Shown piece by piece: positions 1 to 6,800 of a stretch of 9,323 nt of DNA (position 1 is the first letter of the stretch; every line of letters starts with the position of its first letter). The translations under genes were made by a program, and so were the position numbers. The notes under the pieces were generated by a model. That model was not told where the DNA came from. It worked only from the letters and a program-made list of their open reading frames with translations, and searched no databases. Origin of the DNA: Desulfovibrio sp. Its GTDB lineage: Bacteria > Desulfobacterota > Desulfovibrionia > Desulfovibrionales > Desulfovibrionaceae. The stretch is from NCBI GenBank assembly GCA_028708195.1, contig JAQVZK010000072.1:1-9323 (forward strand), given 5' to 3'.

Positions 1-1052
1 TCGGGCACACCGTGATCGCTTTCAAGCACTTGGCGCGCCATATAAGGCACAAGCAGGCCTGGCAGGGTGCCCTCCTGCTCCTGATTATACGCAAAGGCTG
101 CGGCAAGAATGCGTGCCAAGCGGATTGATGGCTCAAGGCGAAGGGCCTGTCGCAAGATATGCCCTGTCTGGGCTGCCCGAGAAAAAGTCGCGTACGCCTG
201 TTCTATATCTGAATCGATCTTGGTCTTTTTTTTGAAAAGTAGGGCTGCTTCTTCTTTGTCCAGATAGGTGGAAGGCTTGCGCTCACCCTTGGACCATGCG
301 GTGACGGCTGTCAGCGCATGGGCTAGCCAAGGCAGCTTACGGCTGGCCGCCAGTTGCAATAATTGGTGTGCGGCCTCGGTTGCGGATTTGTTGATGCTCG
401 CCAGGCGTGCTTCAAGTTCGGCGTAGGAAGAAAGTTCGCCAAATTCACCCAACAGGGCGCTGTTGAGCAAGGGGCGCAGTTGGCGGAGCAGTTTTTCCCC
501 TGCCAGAAAGCCCTTGCTGCCGCCAAACAAGACCATCGCCCGGCAGACCTGCCGCAAGAGGTCGCGCATGGCCTCGTCGCCCTGCCATGCCTTTTCCATC
601 ACAATATCAAGGTAGGGGGTCAGGGCTTCTTCAGTGGCAAAAACAGGCTGAAAGTCGGGGTGCAACTTGAGTTCAAGGGCCGCAGCCCGAACAATCAGAT
701 GCAACAGACTGTCGATGGTGCGTATGTTGAGGGCGCTCATGTCGCGCATGATGGCGTCAACCCAGCGTGCGGCAGCAGCGGGGTCAAGGTCAAGGCCTGG
801 CATGGGGCAGCCAAGAGCCGCGCTTTTCAGTTGCCTGATGACACGCTCGCGCATTTCGGTGGCTGCGGCATTGGTAAAGGTCACAGCCAGAATGTCGCCC
901 CAGCCGCAAGGGCCATCAGAGCTGAGGGCGCACGCAGGGCTGGCCGCCCTGCCCGGTGCGCCACAACTTACAAGGCGCTGCAAAAAACAACGCGTCAGTT
1001 CATAGGTTTTGCCCGACCCCGCAGATGCTTTAACCTGGCGTAAATGCTGCAT
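1..1052 (-). CDS. UvrD/AddA-like ATP-dependent helicase, N-terminal part (cut by window edge)
   Basis: This is a superfamily 1 helicase of the UvrD/RecB/AddA type. The family unwinds DNA with ATP, usually in double-strand-break processing. The first 350 codons are visible and the frame stays open to position 1, so the C-terminus is missing. The Walker A motif ASAGSGKT is at residues 9-16, motif Ia (ILAVTFTNAAATEMRERV) at about 54-71, and the IRTIDSLLHL stretch (motif Ib region) at 110-119. The visible part stops before the DEFQD Walker B box expected just downstream. Starting at 1052 puts the P-loop right at the N-terminus, as in the family. The ATG lies 4 nt after the phosphofructokinase stop and has no Shine-Dalgarno sequence, so translation is probably coupled to that gene. 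AddA/RecB and stand-alone UvrD-like proteins cannot be told apart from this fragment, so no symbol is given. A Cys/Gly/Ala-rich insert at about residues 28-52 separates motifs I and Ia. Confidence 0.86.
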   Translation of the reverse strand, partial: MQHLRQVKASAGSGKTYELTRCFLQRLVSCGAPGRAASPACALSSDGPCGWGDILAVTFTNAAATEMRERVIRQLKSAALGCPMPGLDLDPAAAARWVDAIMRDMSALNIRTIDSLLHLIVRAAALELKLHPDFQPVFATEEALTPYLDIVMEKAWQGDEAMRDLLRQVCRAMVLFGGSKGFLAGEKLLRQLRPLLNSALLGEFGELSSYAELEARLASINKSATEAAHQLLQLAASRKLPWLAHALTAVTAWSKGERKPSTYLDKEEAALLFKKKTKIDSDIEQAYATFSRAAQTGHILRQALRLEPSIRLARILAAAFAYNQEQEGTLPGLLVPYMARQVLESDHGVP

Positions 1053-1056
1053 AAAA

Positions 1057-2364
1057 CTAGACGGGTGGCAGCATGCCCGTGAGCATGCCCTGACCCGTGG
1101 ATTCAAGTACTGCCCGCCAAAGATCAGAGTAAATGTTGAGCTTGCGGCGCTTGCGCGTGACCAGTTCCAGAGGCAGGTGAACGTAGCGGTCCTGAATTTT
1201 GCCAACGACCATGTCCGTGCGGCCAGCCATGGCGGCGTGCACGGCGTATTGCCCCAAAAAGCCGCAATATACCTTATCGTTGGCGTTGGCCGGTATGGAG
1301 CGGATGATGTAGCTTGGGTCAATGTACTTTATGGCGTGGGCCATGCCGCGCGCATCAAGATAGCGTGTGACGGATGTGCGCAACAGTTCAGAAATGTCGC
1401 CCAAAACAGGGTTGCCTGAAGCGTCGGTGCCGCTCTGTTCTGCCAGCAGATGCTGGCCTGCGCCTTCGGCCGCCACAATAACGGCGTGTCCGCGTGTTCT
1501 CAGGCGTTCTTCAAGCGCAGGCAGCAGGCCGCCTTCACCTTCAAGGGTGAAGGCGGCTTCAGGAATGAGCACAAAATTGACTTCTTTCAGCGCCAGGGCG
1601 GCACGCGCGGCAATAAACCCCGATTCGCGCCCCATAAGTTTTACGATACCGATGCCATTGGGCACGCCGCAGGCCTCGGTGTGGGCACATTCAATGGCCT
1701 CGGTGGCCTTGAAGACTGCGGTTTCAAACCCAAAGGACTGGGGAATGAAGTTGATGTCATTATCAATGGTTTTGGGAATGCCAATAACCGATATCTTCAA
1801 GTTGCGGGTTTGCACTTCATTGCTGATGGCCCGCGCGGCCTTCATTGTGCCATCACCGCCAATGACGAAGAGCGCGTTGACGTTGCTGCGTTCCAGCGTG
1901 TCCACAATTTCTTCGGCAGACTGCGGCCCGCGCGAGGACCCAAGCATGGTGCCGCCAAAGCGGTGAATGTCTGCCACGCCCTTGGGGGTCAGCTCCTGAA
2001 GGGTGTGTCCGTATTTGGGAATAAAACCTTCAAGGCCGTAGGGGATGCCCAGAATAGAAGGCACGTTGTAGGCATGAAAGGCTTCCATAACAATGGCACG
2101 GATAACGTCATTGATGCCAGGGCAGAGTCCACCGCAGGTGACAATGGCGCATTTGGCACGTGTGGTATCAAAATAAAGCTTGCGGCGCGGTCCGGCGGCC
2201 TCAAAAGAGACGCTGAAGGGTTGGCCTGCGTCTTCGGTTAATTCTTCGTCCACAAATATCTGTATGGATTTGTCATCGGCCCAAGTGCGGTAGGGCAGAT
2301 TTGAGTCCAGTTTGCAGGGGCCAAGGGTGTGGATGCCTGTTTGCAGGGTGCAGTCTTTGTTCAT
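1057..2364 (-). CDS. pfkA: ATP-type 6-phosphofructokinase
   Basis: This 435-residue enzyme phosphorylates fructose 6-phosphate to fructose 1,6-bisphosphate in glycolysis, in the cytoplasm. Visible motifs are CGGLCPGIN (77-85, nucleotide-binding Gly loop), GGDGT (169-173), PKTIDND (197-203, with the catalytic Asp) and MGRESGF (244-250, sugar-phosphate binding). It is about 115 residues longer than E. coli PfkA. The extra length is mostly a 70-residue N-terminal extension, typical of the long group that includes plant and trypanosome ATP enzymes and spirochaete homologues. Gly172, at the E. coli Gly104 position, points to ATP as donor, while Lys198, at the Gly124 position, is the residue usual in pyrophosphate enzymes. 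This pair is known from ATP-using long-form enzymes, so ATP is the likely donor. A GAGGG ribosome site lies about 6 nt before the ATG. The gene follows the HD hydrolase by 17 nt and precedes the helicase by 4 nt, so the three are one operon. The symbol follows the reaction, not orthology to E. coli pfkA. Confidence 0.93.
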   Translation of the reverse strand: MNKDCTLQTGIHTLGPCKLDSNLPYRTWADDKSIQIFVDEELTEDAGQPFSVSFEAAGPRRKLYFDTTRAKCAIVTCGGLCPGINDVIRAIVMEAFHAYNVPSILGIPYGLEGFIPKYGHTLQELTPKGVADIHRFGGTMLGSSRGPQSAEEIVDTLERSNVNALFVIGGDGTMKAARAISNEVQTRNLKISVIGIPKTIDNDINFIPQSFGFETAVFKATEAIECAHTEACGVPNGIGIVKLMGRESGFIAARAALALKEVNFVLIPEAAFTLEGEGGLLPALEERLRTRGHAVIVAAEGAGQHLLAEQSGTDASGNPVLGDISELLRTSVTRYLDARGMAHAIKYIDPSYIIRSIPANANDKVYCGFLGQYAVHAAMAGRTDMVVGKIQDRYVHLPLELVTRKRRKLNIYSDLWRAVLESTGQGMLTGMLPPV

Positions 2365-2381
2365 GAAACCCTCGCGTTGTG

Positions 2382-2939
2382 TTATTTGCTCAGTCCAAGT
2401 TCGTCGGCATGGGCACGCATGGCTTCTATGGACAGGGCCAGGAATGCATCAAGCTCCAGTCCTGCCTCAGCACACTGGCGTATATTGTCACGGCTGACAT
2501 TGGCCGCAAAGGCTTTGTCTTTCATCTTTTTTTTGATGCTCTTTACTTCCATACCCTCCATGCCAGTGGGCCGCATGAGGGCCGCGGCGCTGATAAGGCC
2601 GGTAACGCTTTCACCACAGCGTAAGGCATAGTCGAACCGGCTTTCGGGCTGAGTGCCGTTCATCTCCGCAGCGTGGGTGCGAATGGCAGCAAGGGCGGGC
2701 TCTGGCAGTTTGCCTGCAAGATGGTCGGCGCTGTCCAGCCCGTGTCTTTGTGGATTTTCAGACGTGTTCGGAAAGTCGAGATCGTGGAGCAAACCGGTAA
2801 GGCCCCATACGTTCTCATCTTCGCCAAAGTGGCTCGCCAAACCGCGCATAATGGCTTCGGTAGCCAGCGCATGCTGCATGAGCGAGGGCGGCGTGCCGTG
2901 GTCAGCCAGAAGTTTTAACGCTTCGTCTCTTTGTATCAT
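2382..2939 (-). CDS. HD-superfamily predicted hydrolase (HDIG-type)
   Basis: This 185-residue protein belongs to the HD superfamily of metal-dependent phosphohydrolases, and resembles the short single-domain group described as predicted HD hydrolases (COG2316-like). Candidate metal ligands are His23, His52-Asp53 in LLHDLDFP, His66 and His89, with acidic residues at 103 and 110. The C-terminal part carries a Lys-rich KSIKKKMKDKAFAANVSR stretch (133-150) that, as I remember it, recurs in this family. The substrate is unknown. The start at 2939 is preferred because AGGAG lies 8 nt upstream. A longer frame with an ATG at 3032 would add 31 residues with no family look, and would cover the 21-bp dyad at 3014-3034. 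It is the first gene of the operon with phosphofructokinase and the helicase. A nucleotide or sugar-phosphate role would fit the neighbour, but nothing in the sequence proves it. Confidence 0.85.
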   Translation of the reverse strand: MIQRDEALKLLADHGTPPSLMQHALATEAIMRGLASHFGEDENVWGLTGLLHDLDFPNTSENPQRHGLDSADHLAGKLPEPALAAIRTHAAEMNGTQPESRFDYALRCGESVTGLISAAALMRPTGMEGMEVKSIKKKMKDKAFAANVSRDNIRQCAEAGLELDAFLALSIEAMRAHADELGLSK

Positions 2940-3274
2940 GGTGTTGGCTCCTATATCTTTATTAAGGTAAATCAGAGCAGGGGTGAAGGCAAGCCGGGCT
3001 TGGCGGCATTGCGTTATGACAGGCAGTGTCATAATTTCATTTTTGGGCCGTGCTTTTTAGCTCTTTTAGTATGTATTTGCCCTGCGCATAAAGAGCGACG
3101 CCAGCGTGTTTGCACGGCAACGAGCCGATACTTTGCAGTGGCTTTATGGCAGGTCTTTTGCCGCAAGCGCTCATAATCGGCCTTATTCGGGGCTGCACTG
3201 TTGACACCAGGCTTTTTATGGCCGAAAAGAATCTTTTCAGAAATCGTCTCACAAGGTTTTGCACTGTGACCTCT
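2940..3274. other. Divergent intergenic region between the HD-pfk-helicase operon and ricT-metG
   Basis: These 335 bp must carry the promoters of two operons facing apart. The base composition is more AT-rich than the flanking genes. It contains the perfect dyad at 3014-3034 (separate entry) and, on the plus strand, a consensus TTGACA at 3201-3206. The best -10 partner for that hexamer is AAGAAT at 3227-3232, but the 20-nt spacing is too long for a confident sigma-70 promoter. No convincing promoter was found for the minus strand. The in-frame ATGs at 3110 and 3218 upstream of ricT would turn the right half into coding sequence. The predicted residues there do not look like a PSP1 N-terminus, so I treat it as non-coding leader. 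Confidence 0.6.
3014..3034. promoter_or_regulatory. Perfect 8-bp inverted repeat, candidate operator
   Basis: TTATGACA and TGTCATAA form a perfect inverted repeat around a 5-nt centre (GGCAG), 21 bp in all. It lies 75 bp upstream of the HD hydrolase start and 240 bp upstream of the ricT start, so it most naturally serves the leftward operon. Symmetry, length and place fit a dimeric repressor or activator site. The half-site is not a textbook CRP (TGTGA) or FNR (TTGAT) site. It is AT-rich in the stem and has no immediate T-run, which argues against a terminator. The regulator is unknown. Confidence 0.5.
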
Positions 3275-4393
3275 ATGCCCATATATGGCCTGCGTTTTCG
3301 CACACTTGGCCAGACAAGCTATTATAGCGGCCCCCCCGATCTTGAGCCGGGGCAGCATGTGCTTATTGAAGCGGAACAAGGGCATGCTCTGGCCCTGATT
3401 GTTTCTGGTCCGGCCCAGCATCTGTCTGGGCAGGAGAGCGAGCCGCTGCCTCCAATTCTGTGGCTGGCAAGCCCGGAAGACGTTCGCCGTGGTGAGGCCA
3501 ACGAGCAATTGAGCAGAGAAGCGCAGGAGTTTTGCCGCCAGTGTATCCGCCAGCGTGATCTGGACATGAAGCTTGTGGATGTGGAAGTTTTTTTTGACCG
3601 CAGCAAACTCATTTTTTATTTCACCGCGCCCTCACGCATTGATTTTCGCGATCTTGTAAAGGATCTGGTGCGCGAATACCGCGCCCGTATCGAACTGCGT
3701 CAGATCGGTGTGCGCCACGAAACCCAGATGGTTGGTGCGGTAGGCAACTGCGGCATGGTTTGCTGCTGCCGCAGATATCTGCGCAAGTTTGCGCCTGTGA
3801 CTATTCGCATGGCCAAGGAGCAAAACCTTTTTCTCAACCCTGCCAAAATATCCGGCATCTGCGGTCGCCTCTTGTGCTGCCTTTCTTACGAGCAGGACAA
3901 CTACGACCACTTCCACAAAAACTGCCCGCGTCTTGGCAAAAAATACCAGACCGACAAGGGCCCCATGAAGGTGTTGCGGGCCAATATGTTCCGCAACTCG
4001 CTGGCCGTGCTCACCGAGGCAAATGAAGAAGTTGAACTGACGCTTGAAGACTGGCAGGCGCTTTCGCCGCACCGGCCAGAAGCCGCGCAGTGCGCTCAAA
4101 ATCAGCCGCGGCAAGCCCCCAAGCCACACATTGGCGACGGTTTGCTGGTGGTTTCTGCCGCACCTGACAACCTCGATCATCTTGATATGATGGATGACTT
4201 TTTTCCGCAGGGTACGCCCGAACCTGCGCACGGCCCCGATCATGCCCGGCAAGAAGGCAGTGGGCATGCCCATGCCCACAACGCCAGCAATGGTGACAGT
4301 GGTGAGGCGCACGGCCCAGACGGGCAGGGCGATGCAGGCAAGCCCCGGCGCAAGCGGCGTCGCAAGCCGCACAGCAAATCTGAGAATCAATAG
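3275..4393 (+). CDS. ricT: RicT/YaaT-family PSP1 domain protein
   Basis: This 372-residue protein carries the PSP1 domain of RicT (YaaT). In Bacillus subtilis RicT works with RicA and RicF as an Fe-S cluster complex that affects RNase Y-dependent RNA maturation and development. The core runs from about residue 1 to 265. It includes FYFTAPSRIDFRDLVKDLV (114-132) and the family signature GNCGMVCCC (157-165) followed by GICGRLLCC (194-202). Cys159, 163-165, 196, 201 and 202 are candidate cluster ligands. The remaining 105 residues are a polar tail rich in Pro, His, Asp and Gly that ends in a basic RRKRRRK stretch (358-364); B. subtilis RicT has no comparable tail. The start at 3275 gives MPIYGLRFRTLGQ, which matches family N-termini, although no good Shine-Dalgarno is visible. 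ATGs at 3218 (weak CAGG upstream) and 3110 remain possible. metG follows after 25 bp, so the two are probably cotranscribed. No ricA or ricF homologue is in the window. Confidence 0.9.
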   Translation: MPIYGLRFRTLGQTSYYSGPPDLEPGQHVLIEAEQGHALALIVSGPAQHLSGQESEPLPPILWLASPEDVRRGEANEQLSREAQEFCRQCIRQRDLDMKLVDVEVFFDRSKLIFYFTAPSRIDFRDLVKDLVREYRARIELRQIGVRHETQMVGAVGNCGMVCCCRRYLRKFAPVTIRMAKEQNLFLNPAKISGICGRLLCCLSYEQDNYDHFHKNCPRLGKKYQTDKGPMKVLRANMFRNSLAVLTEANEEVELTLEDWQALSPHRPEAAQCAQNQPRQAPKPHIGDGLLVVSAAPDNLDHLDMMDDFFPQGTPEPAHGPDHARQEGSGHAHAHNASNGDSGEAHGPDGQGDAGKPRRKRRRKPHSKSENQ

Positions 4394-4418
4394 TTAAATC
4401 AAGCTTACGGAGCCTTGA

Positions 4419-6437
4419 GTGAACACCTTTTTCATCACAACGCCCATTTATTACGTCAATGCCAGGCCGCATCTTGGACATGCCTATACCACTGTTGTGG
4501 CTGACACTATGGCCCGTTTTCATCGGCTGATGGGGCAGGACACGCTCTTTCTCACAGGCACAGATGAACACGGTGACAAGATCGTGCAGGCTGCCGAAAA
4601 AGAAGGTAAATCGCCCAAGGAATTTGTGGACGACATCAGCGCCCGTTTTCAAGCCCTCTGGCCCAAGCTTGATGTGGCCAATGACCGTTTTGTGCGTACG
4701 ACCGATCCCGCGCACAAGGCTTCGGTGCAGGCTTTTCTGCAAAAAGTTTATGACGCCGGAGACATCTACTTCGGCGAATTTGGCGGCCATTACTGCTACG
4801 GCTGTGAACGGTTCTATACTGAAAAGGAACTGGAAAACGGCCTTTGCCCCCAGCATATGGTCAAGCCGGAGTTCATCAGCGAAAAGAACTACTTTTTCCG
4901 CATGTCCAAGTACCTGCCCTGGCTCAAGGAGCACATCGAACAGAATCCGTCCTTCATCAGGCCGGAGCGTTACCGTTCGGAAGTTCTGGCCATGCTGGAA
5001 TCCGGCGCTCTGGACGACCTGTGCATATCCCGGCCGAAGTCGCGCCTGACCTGGGGCATCGAGCTGCCCTTTGACAAAGACTATGTGTGCTACGTCTGGT
5101 TTGACGCTCTTATCAACTATATCAGCGCGCTCAACTGGCCCGACGGTGAAGACTTTGAGCGCTTCTGGCCGGGCGAGCATCTTGTTGCCAAGGATATTCT
5201 CAAGCCGCATGCCGTGTTCTGGCCCACCATGCTCAAGGCTGCGGGGCTGCCCCAGTACAAGCACCTTAATGTGCACGGCTACTGGCTTGTGCGCGACACC
5301 AAGATGTCAAAATCACTGGGCAATGTTGTTGAGCCAGAGGCCACAAGCCAGCGTTTCGGGGCGGATGCCTTCCGCTATTTTCTCTTGCGTGAAATGCACT
5401 TTGGTTCGGACGCCAGCTTTAGCGACGAATCCATGATTGGCCGCATCAATGCCGACCTTGCCAATGACCTTGGCAACCTTTTCAGCCGCGTGCTTTCTAT
5501 GACGGCCAAGTATTTTGGCAGCCATATTCCCGCTCCCAAGGGCTTTGATGAGGCGGATGAGGCCATCATTGAGCTGGCCTCAACAGCCATGCGCAACTTC
5601 AGCCAGCTTTTCGGCAATGTGCAGTTTGCGCAGGGGCTTGAGTCCTTGTGGGAACTGGTGCGGGCCCTGAACAAATACGTGGACAATCAGGCTCCCTGGG
5701 CCTTGCACAAGCAGGGCAATGTGGAGCGGCTTGCCACAGTCATGTTTGTGCTTTTGTCTGCCATGCGCAAGACAGCCCTGTGTTTGTGGCCTGTCATGCC
5801 TGTGGCTTGTGGCAAGATGCTGGAGCAGCTTGGCCAGCCTGTGGAGGCCAATACCCCCCCTGTGGGCAGCCTTGAAGCCGAAATGGACAATTTTGACGGC
5901 CTTGTGCCCGGCGCAGTGGTGGCTGAAGCCTCCAACCTGTTCCCGCGTATTGAAGTCAAAAAAGATGCAGACGAAGCGGAAAAGACCAAGGCTGCCAAAG
6001 CAGAGAAGAAAGCCGCCAAACAGCAGGCGGCGGCCAACAAGCAAGCTCAGGCCGCACAGGTTTGCGCTGAGACGGCTTGCACAGAACCGGCAGACGCGGC
6101 CTCGGGCAAGCCGAACATAGATTTTGACCACTTCAAGGCTGTGGACATGCGCGTGGGCACTGTGCTGGTTGCTGAAAAGCACCCCAATGCCGACCGCATT
6201 CTGCGTCTTGAAATTGATTTTGGTGAAGGGCAGCCGCGCCAGATTCTTTCAGGCCTGGCCGAACATTACGCACCAGAGGCTGTGGTTGGTAAACGCGTTT
6301 GCGCCGTGCTTAACCTTGAGCCGCGCAAAATCCGTGGGCTCATGTCGCACGGCATGGTGCTCACTGCCGGAAGTGACTCGGCCCTGACTCTGCTTGGGGT
6401 AGACTCAGACGTACCAAACGGCAGCGAAATAGCATAG
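4419..6437 (+). CDS. metG: Methionyl-tRNA synthetase
   Basis: This class I synthetase charges tRNA-Met, initiator and elongator, in the cytoplasm. At 672 residues it has the standard long bacterial form. The Rossmann catalytic core carries the HIGH-type motif PHLGH (17-21) and KMSKS (295-299). A zinc knuckle of the single-site type is formed by Cys126-Cys129 and Cys143-His146 (CYGC and CPQH). An anticodon-binding helical domain follows at about 345-510 and includes the WALH stretch near 427-430. A Lys/Ala-rich charged linker (about 512-548) leads to a C-terminal EMAPII/Trbp111-like tRNA-binding and dimerisation domain (568-672, DFDHFKAVDMRVGTV). Translation starts at GTG 4419, with GGAG at 4409-4412 six bases upstream. 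It follows ricT by 25 bp. No T-box or other leader regulator is visible. A hairpin terminator lies 10 bp after the stop. A tRNA-Met gene lies 1.3 kb downstream. Confidence 0.97.
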   Translation: MNTFFITTPIYYVNARPHLGHAYTTVVADTMARFHRLMGQDTLFLTGTDEHGDKIVQAAEKEGKSPKEFVDDISARFQALWPKLDVANDRFVRTTDPAHKASVQAFLQKVYDAGDIYFGEFGGHYCYGCERFYTEKELENGLCPQHMVKPEFISEKNYFFRMSKYLPWLKEHIEQNPSFIRPERYRSEVLAMLESGALDDLCISRPKSRLTWGIELPFDKDYVCYVWFDALINYISALNWPDGEDFERFWPGEHLVAKDILKPHAVFWPTMLKAAGLPQYKHLNVHGYWLVRDTKMSKSLGNVVEPEATSQRFGADAFRYFLLREMHFGSDASFSDESMIGRINADLANDLGNLFSRVLSMTAKYFGSHIPAPKGFDEADEAIIELASTAMRNFSQLFGNVQFAQGLESLWELVRALNKYVDNQAPWALHKQGNVERLATVMFVLLSAMRKTALCLWPVMPVACGKMLEQLGQPVEANTPPVGSLEAEMDNFDGLVPGAVVAEASNLFPRIEVKKDADEAEKTKAAKAEKKAAKQQAAANKQAQAAQVCAETACTEPADAASGKPNIDFDHFKAVDMRVGTVLVAEKHPNADRILRLEIDFGEGQPRQILSGLAEHYAPEAVVGKRVCAVLNLEPRKIRGLMSHGMVLTAGSDSALTLLGVDSDVPNGSEIA

Positions 6438-6447
6438 TGTCTTGTAC

Positions 6448-6486
6448 CTGGCGGCGGGGTGGCTAGTCTGCCTTGCCGCCAGTTTT
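6448..6486 (+). terminator. Rho-independent terminator of metG
   Basis: CTGGCGGC (6448-6455) and GCCGCCAG (6475-6482) form a perfect 8-bp GC-rich stem with a 19-nt loop, followed directly by TTTT (6483-6486). It starts 10 bp after the metG stop. The right arm and part of the loop lie inside the last codons of the convergent gene ending at 6463. On the minus strand the hairpin is not followed by a T-run, so it works mainly for metG. The short T-run and large loop make it moderate in strength. Confidence 0.65.
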
Positions 6487-6654
6487 CTGAAACAGCCGCT
6501 CCAGAGCTGCGGCGTCCAGTGGTGTGAGGTTGAAGCGCATGCCGGCCTCATCCAGCAGTGTGCCCAGGCTTTTACTCGGTGTTTTGTTAAGCTCTTCTGC
6601 CAGATAGGCAGCAGCTTTGCGCACCAGCTCACTTTGCGGCATAATGGTAGTCAT
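6463..6654 (-). CDS. Small protein of unknown function (63 aa)
   Basis: I do not recognise this gene. It encodes 63 residues, mostly predicted helix: a segment with VRKAAAYLAEELNK (11-24), a middle SKSLGTLLDEAGMRFNLTP (27-45), and an amphipathic LDAAALERLFQKTGG (46-60). There is no signal peptide, Cys motif or membrane span. ATG 6654 is chosen because AAGGA lies 7 nt upstream; a frame opening at 6717 would add 21 residues with no support. The ribosome site, a coding-like third-position pattern and a convergent position between metG and uppP suggest a real gene. A weak promoter-like pair, TTGCCA and TATGGG at 17-nt spacing, lies upstream on the minus strand (about 6676-6704). Its 3' end overlaps the right arm of the metG terminator. 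The Ser/Leu-Gly-Thr-Leu-Leu-Asp-Glu-Ala pattern recalls short helical adaptor proteins, but no function can be given. Confidence 0.55.
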   Translation of the reverse strand: MTTIMPQSELVRKAAAYLAEELNKTPSKSLGTLLDEAGMRFNLTPLDAAALERLFQKTGGKAD

Positions 6655-6800
6655 TGGGACATCCTTTTTTTTCTCCCATAGCTGTTTGACCGTTTTTTGG
6701 CAATAACGGAACATCAATACGCGAATATGTCCCGCTGGTTGCGGGCATAGCGCTCAAGATAGCGATTCGCCCTATGGCGCGCATATAAAGGCCACTTTTT

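Noticed and set aside
363..1043. 226-codon plus-strand frame opposite the helicase
   Set aside because: The minus strand here encodes clear helicase motifs; the plus frame resembles nothing.
3201..3232. Promoter from consensus TTGACA at 3201
   Set aside because: The best -10 hexamer is 20 nt away, so it is noted in the spacer entry but not called.
3029..3508. 159-codon minus-strand frame over the divergent spacer and ricT start
   Set aside because: It is mostly antisense to ricT, and its Lys/Arg/Cys-rich sequence has no family match or ribosome site.
4394..4418. T-box or riboswitch controlling metG
   Set aside because: The gap after ricT is only 25 bp and holds just the ribosome site.
4011..5276. 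421-codon minus-strand frame opposite ricT and metG
   Set aside because: It is a shadow of two firmly identified genes, with no family resemblance and biased composition.
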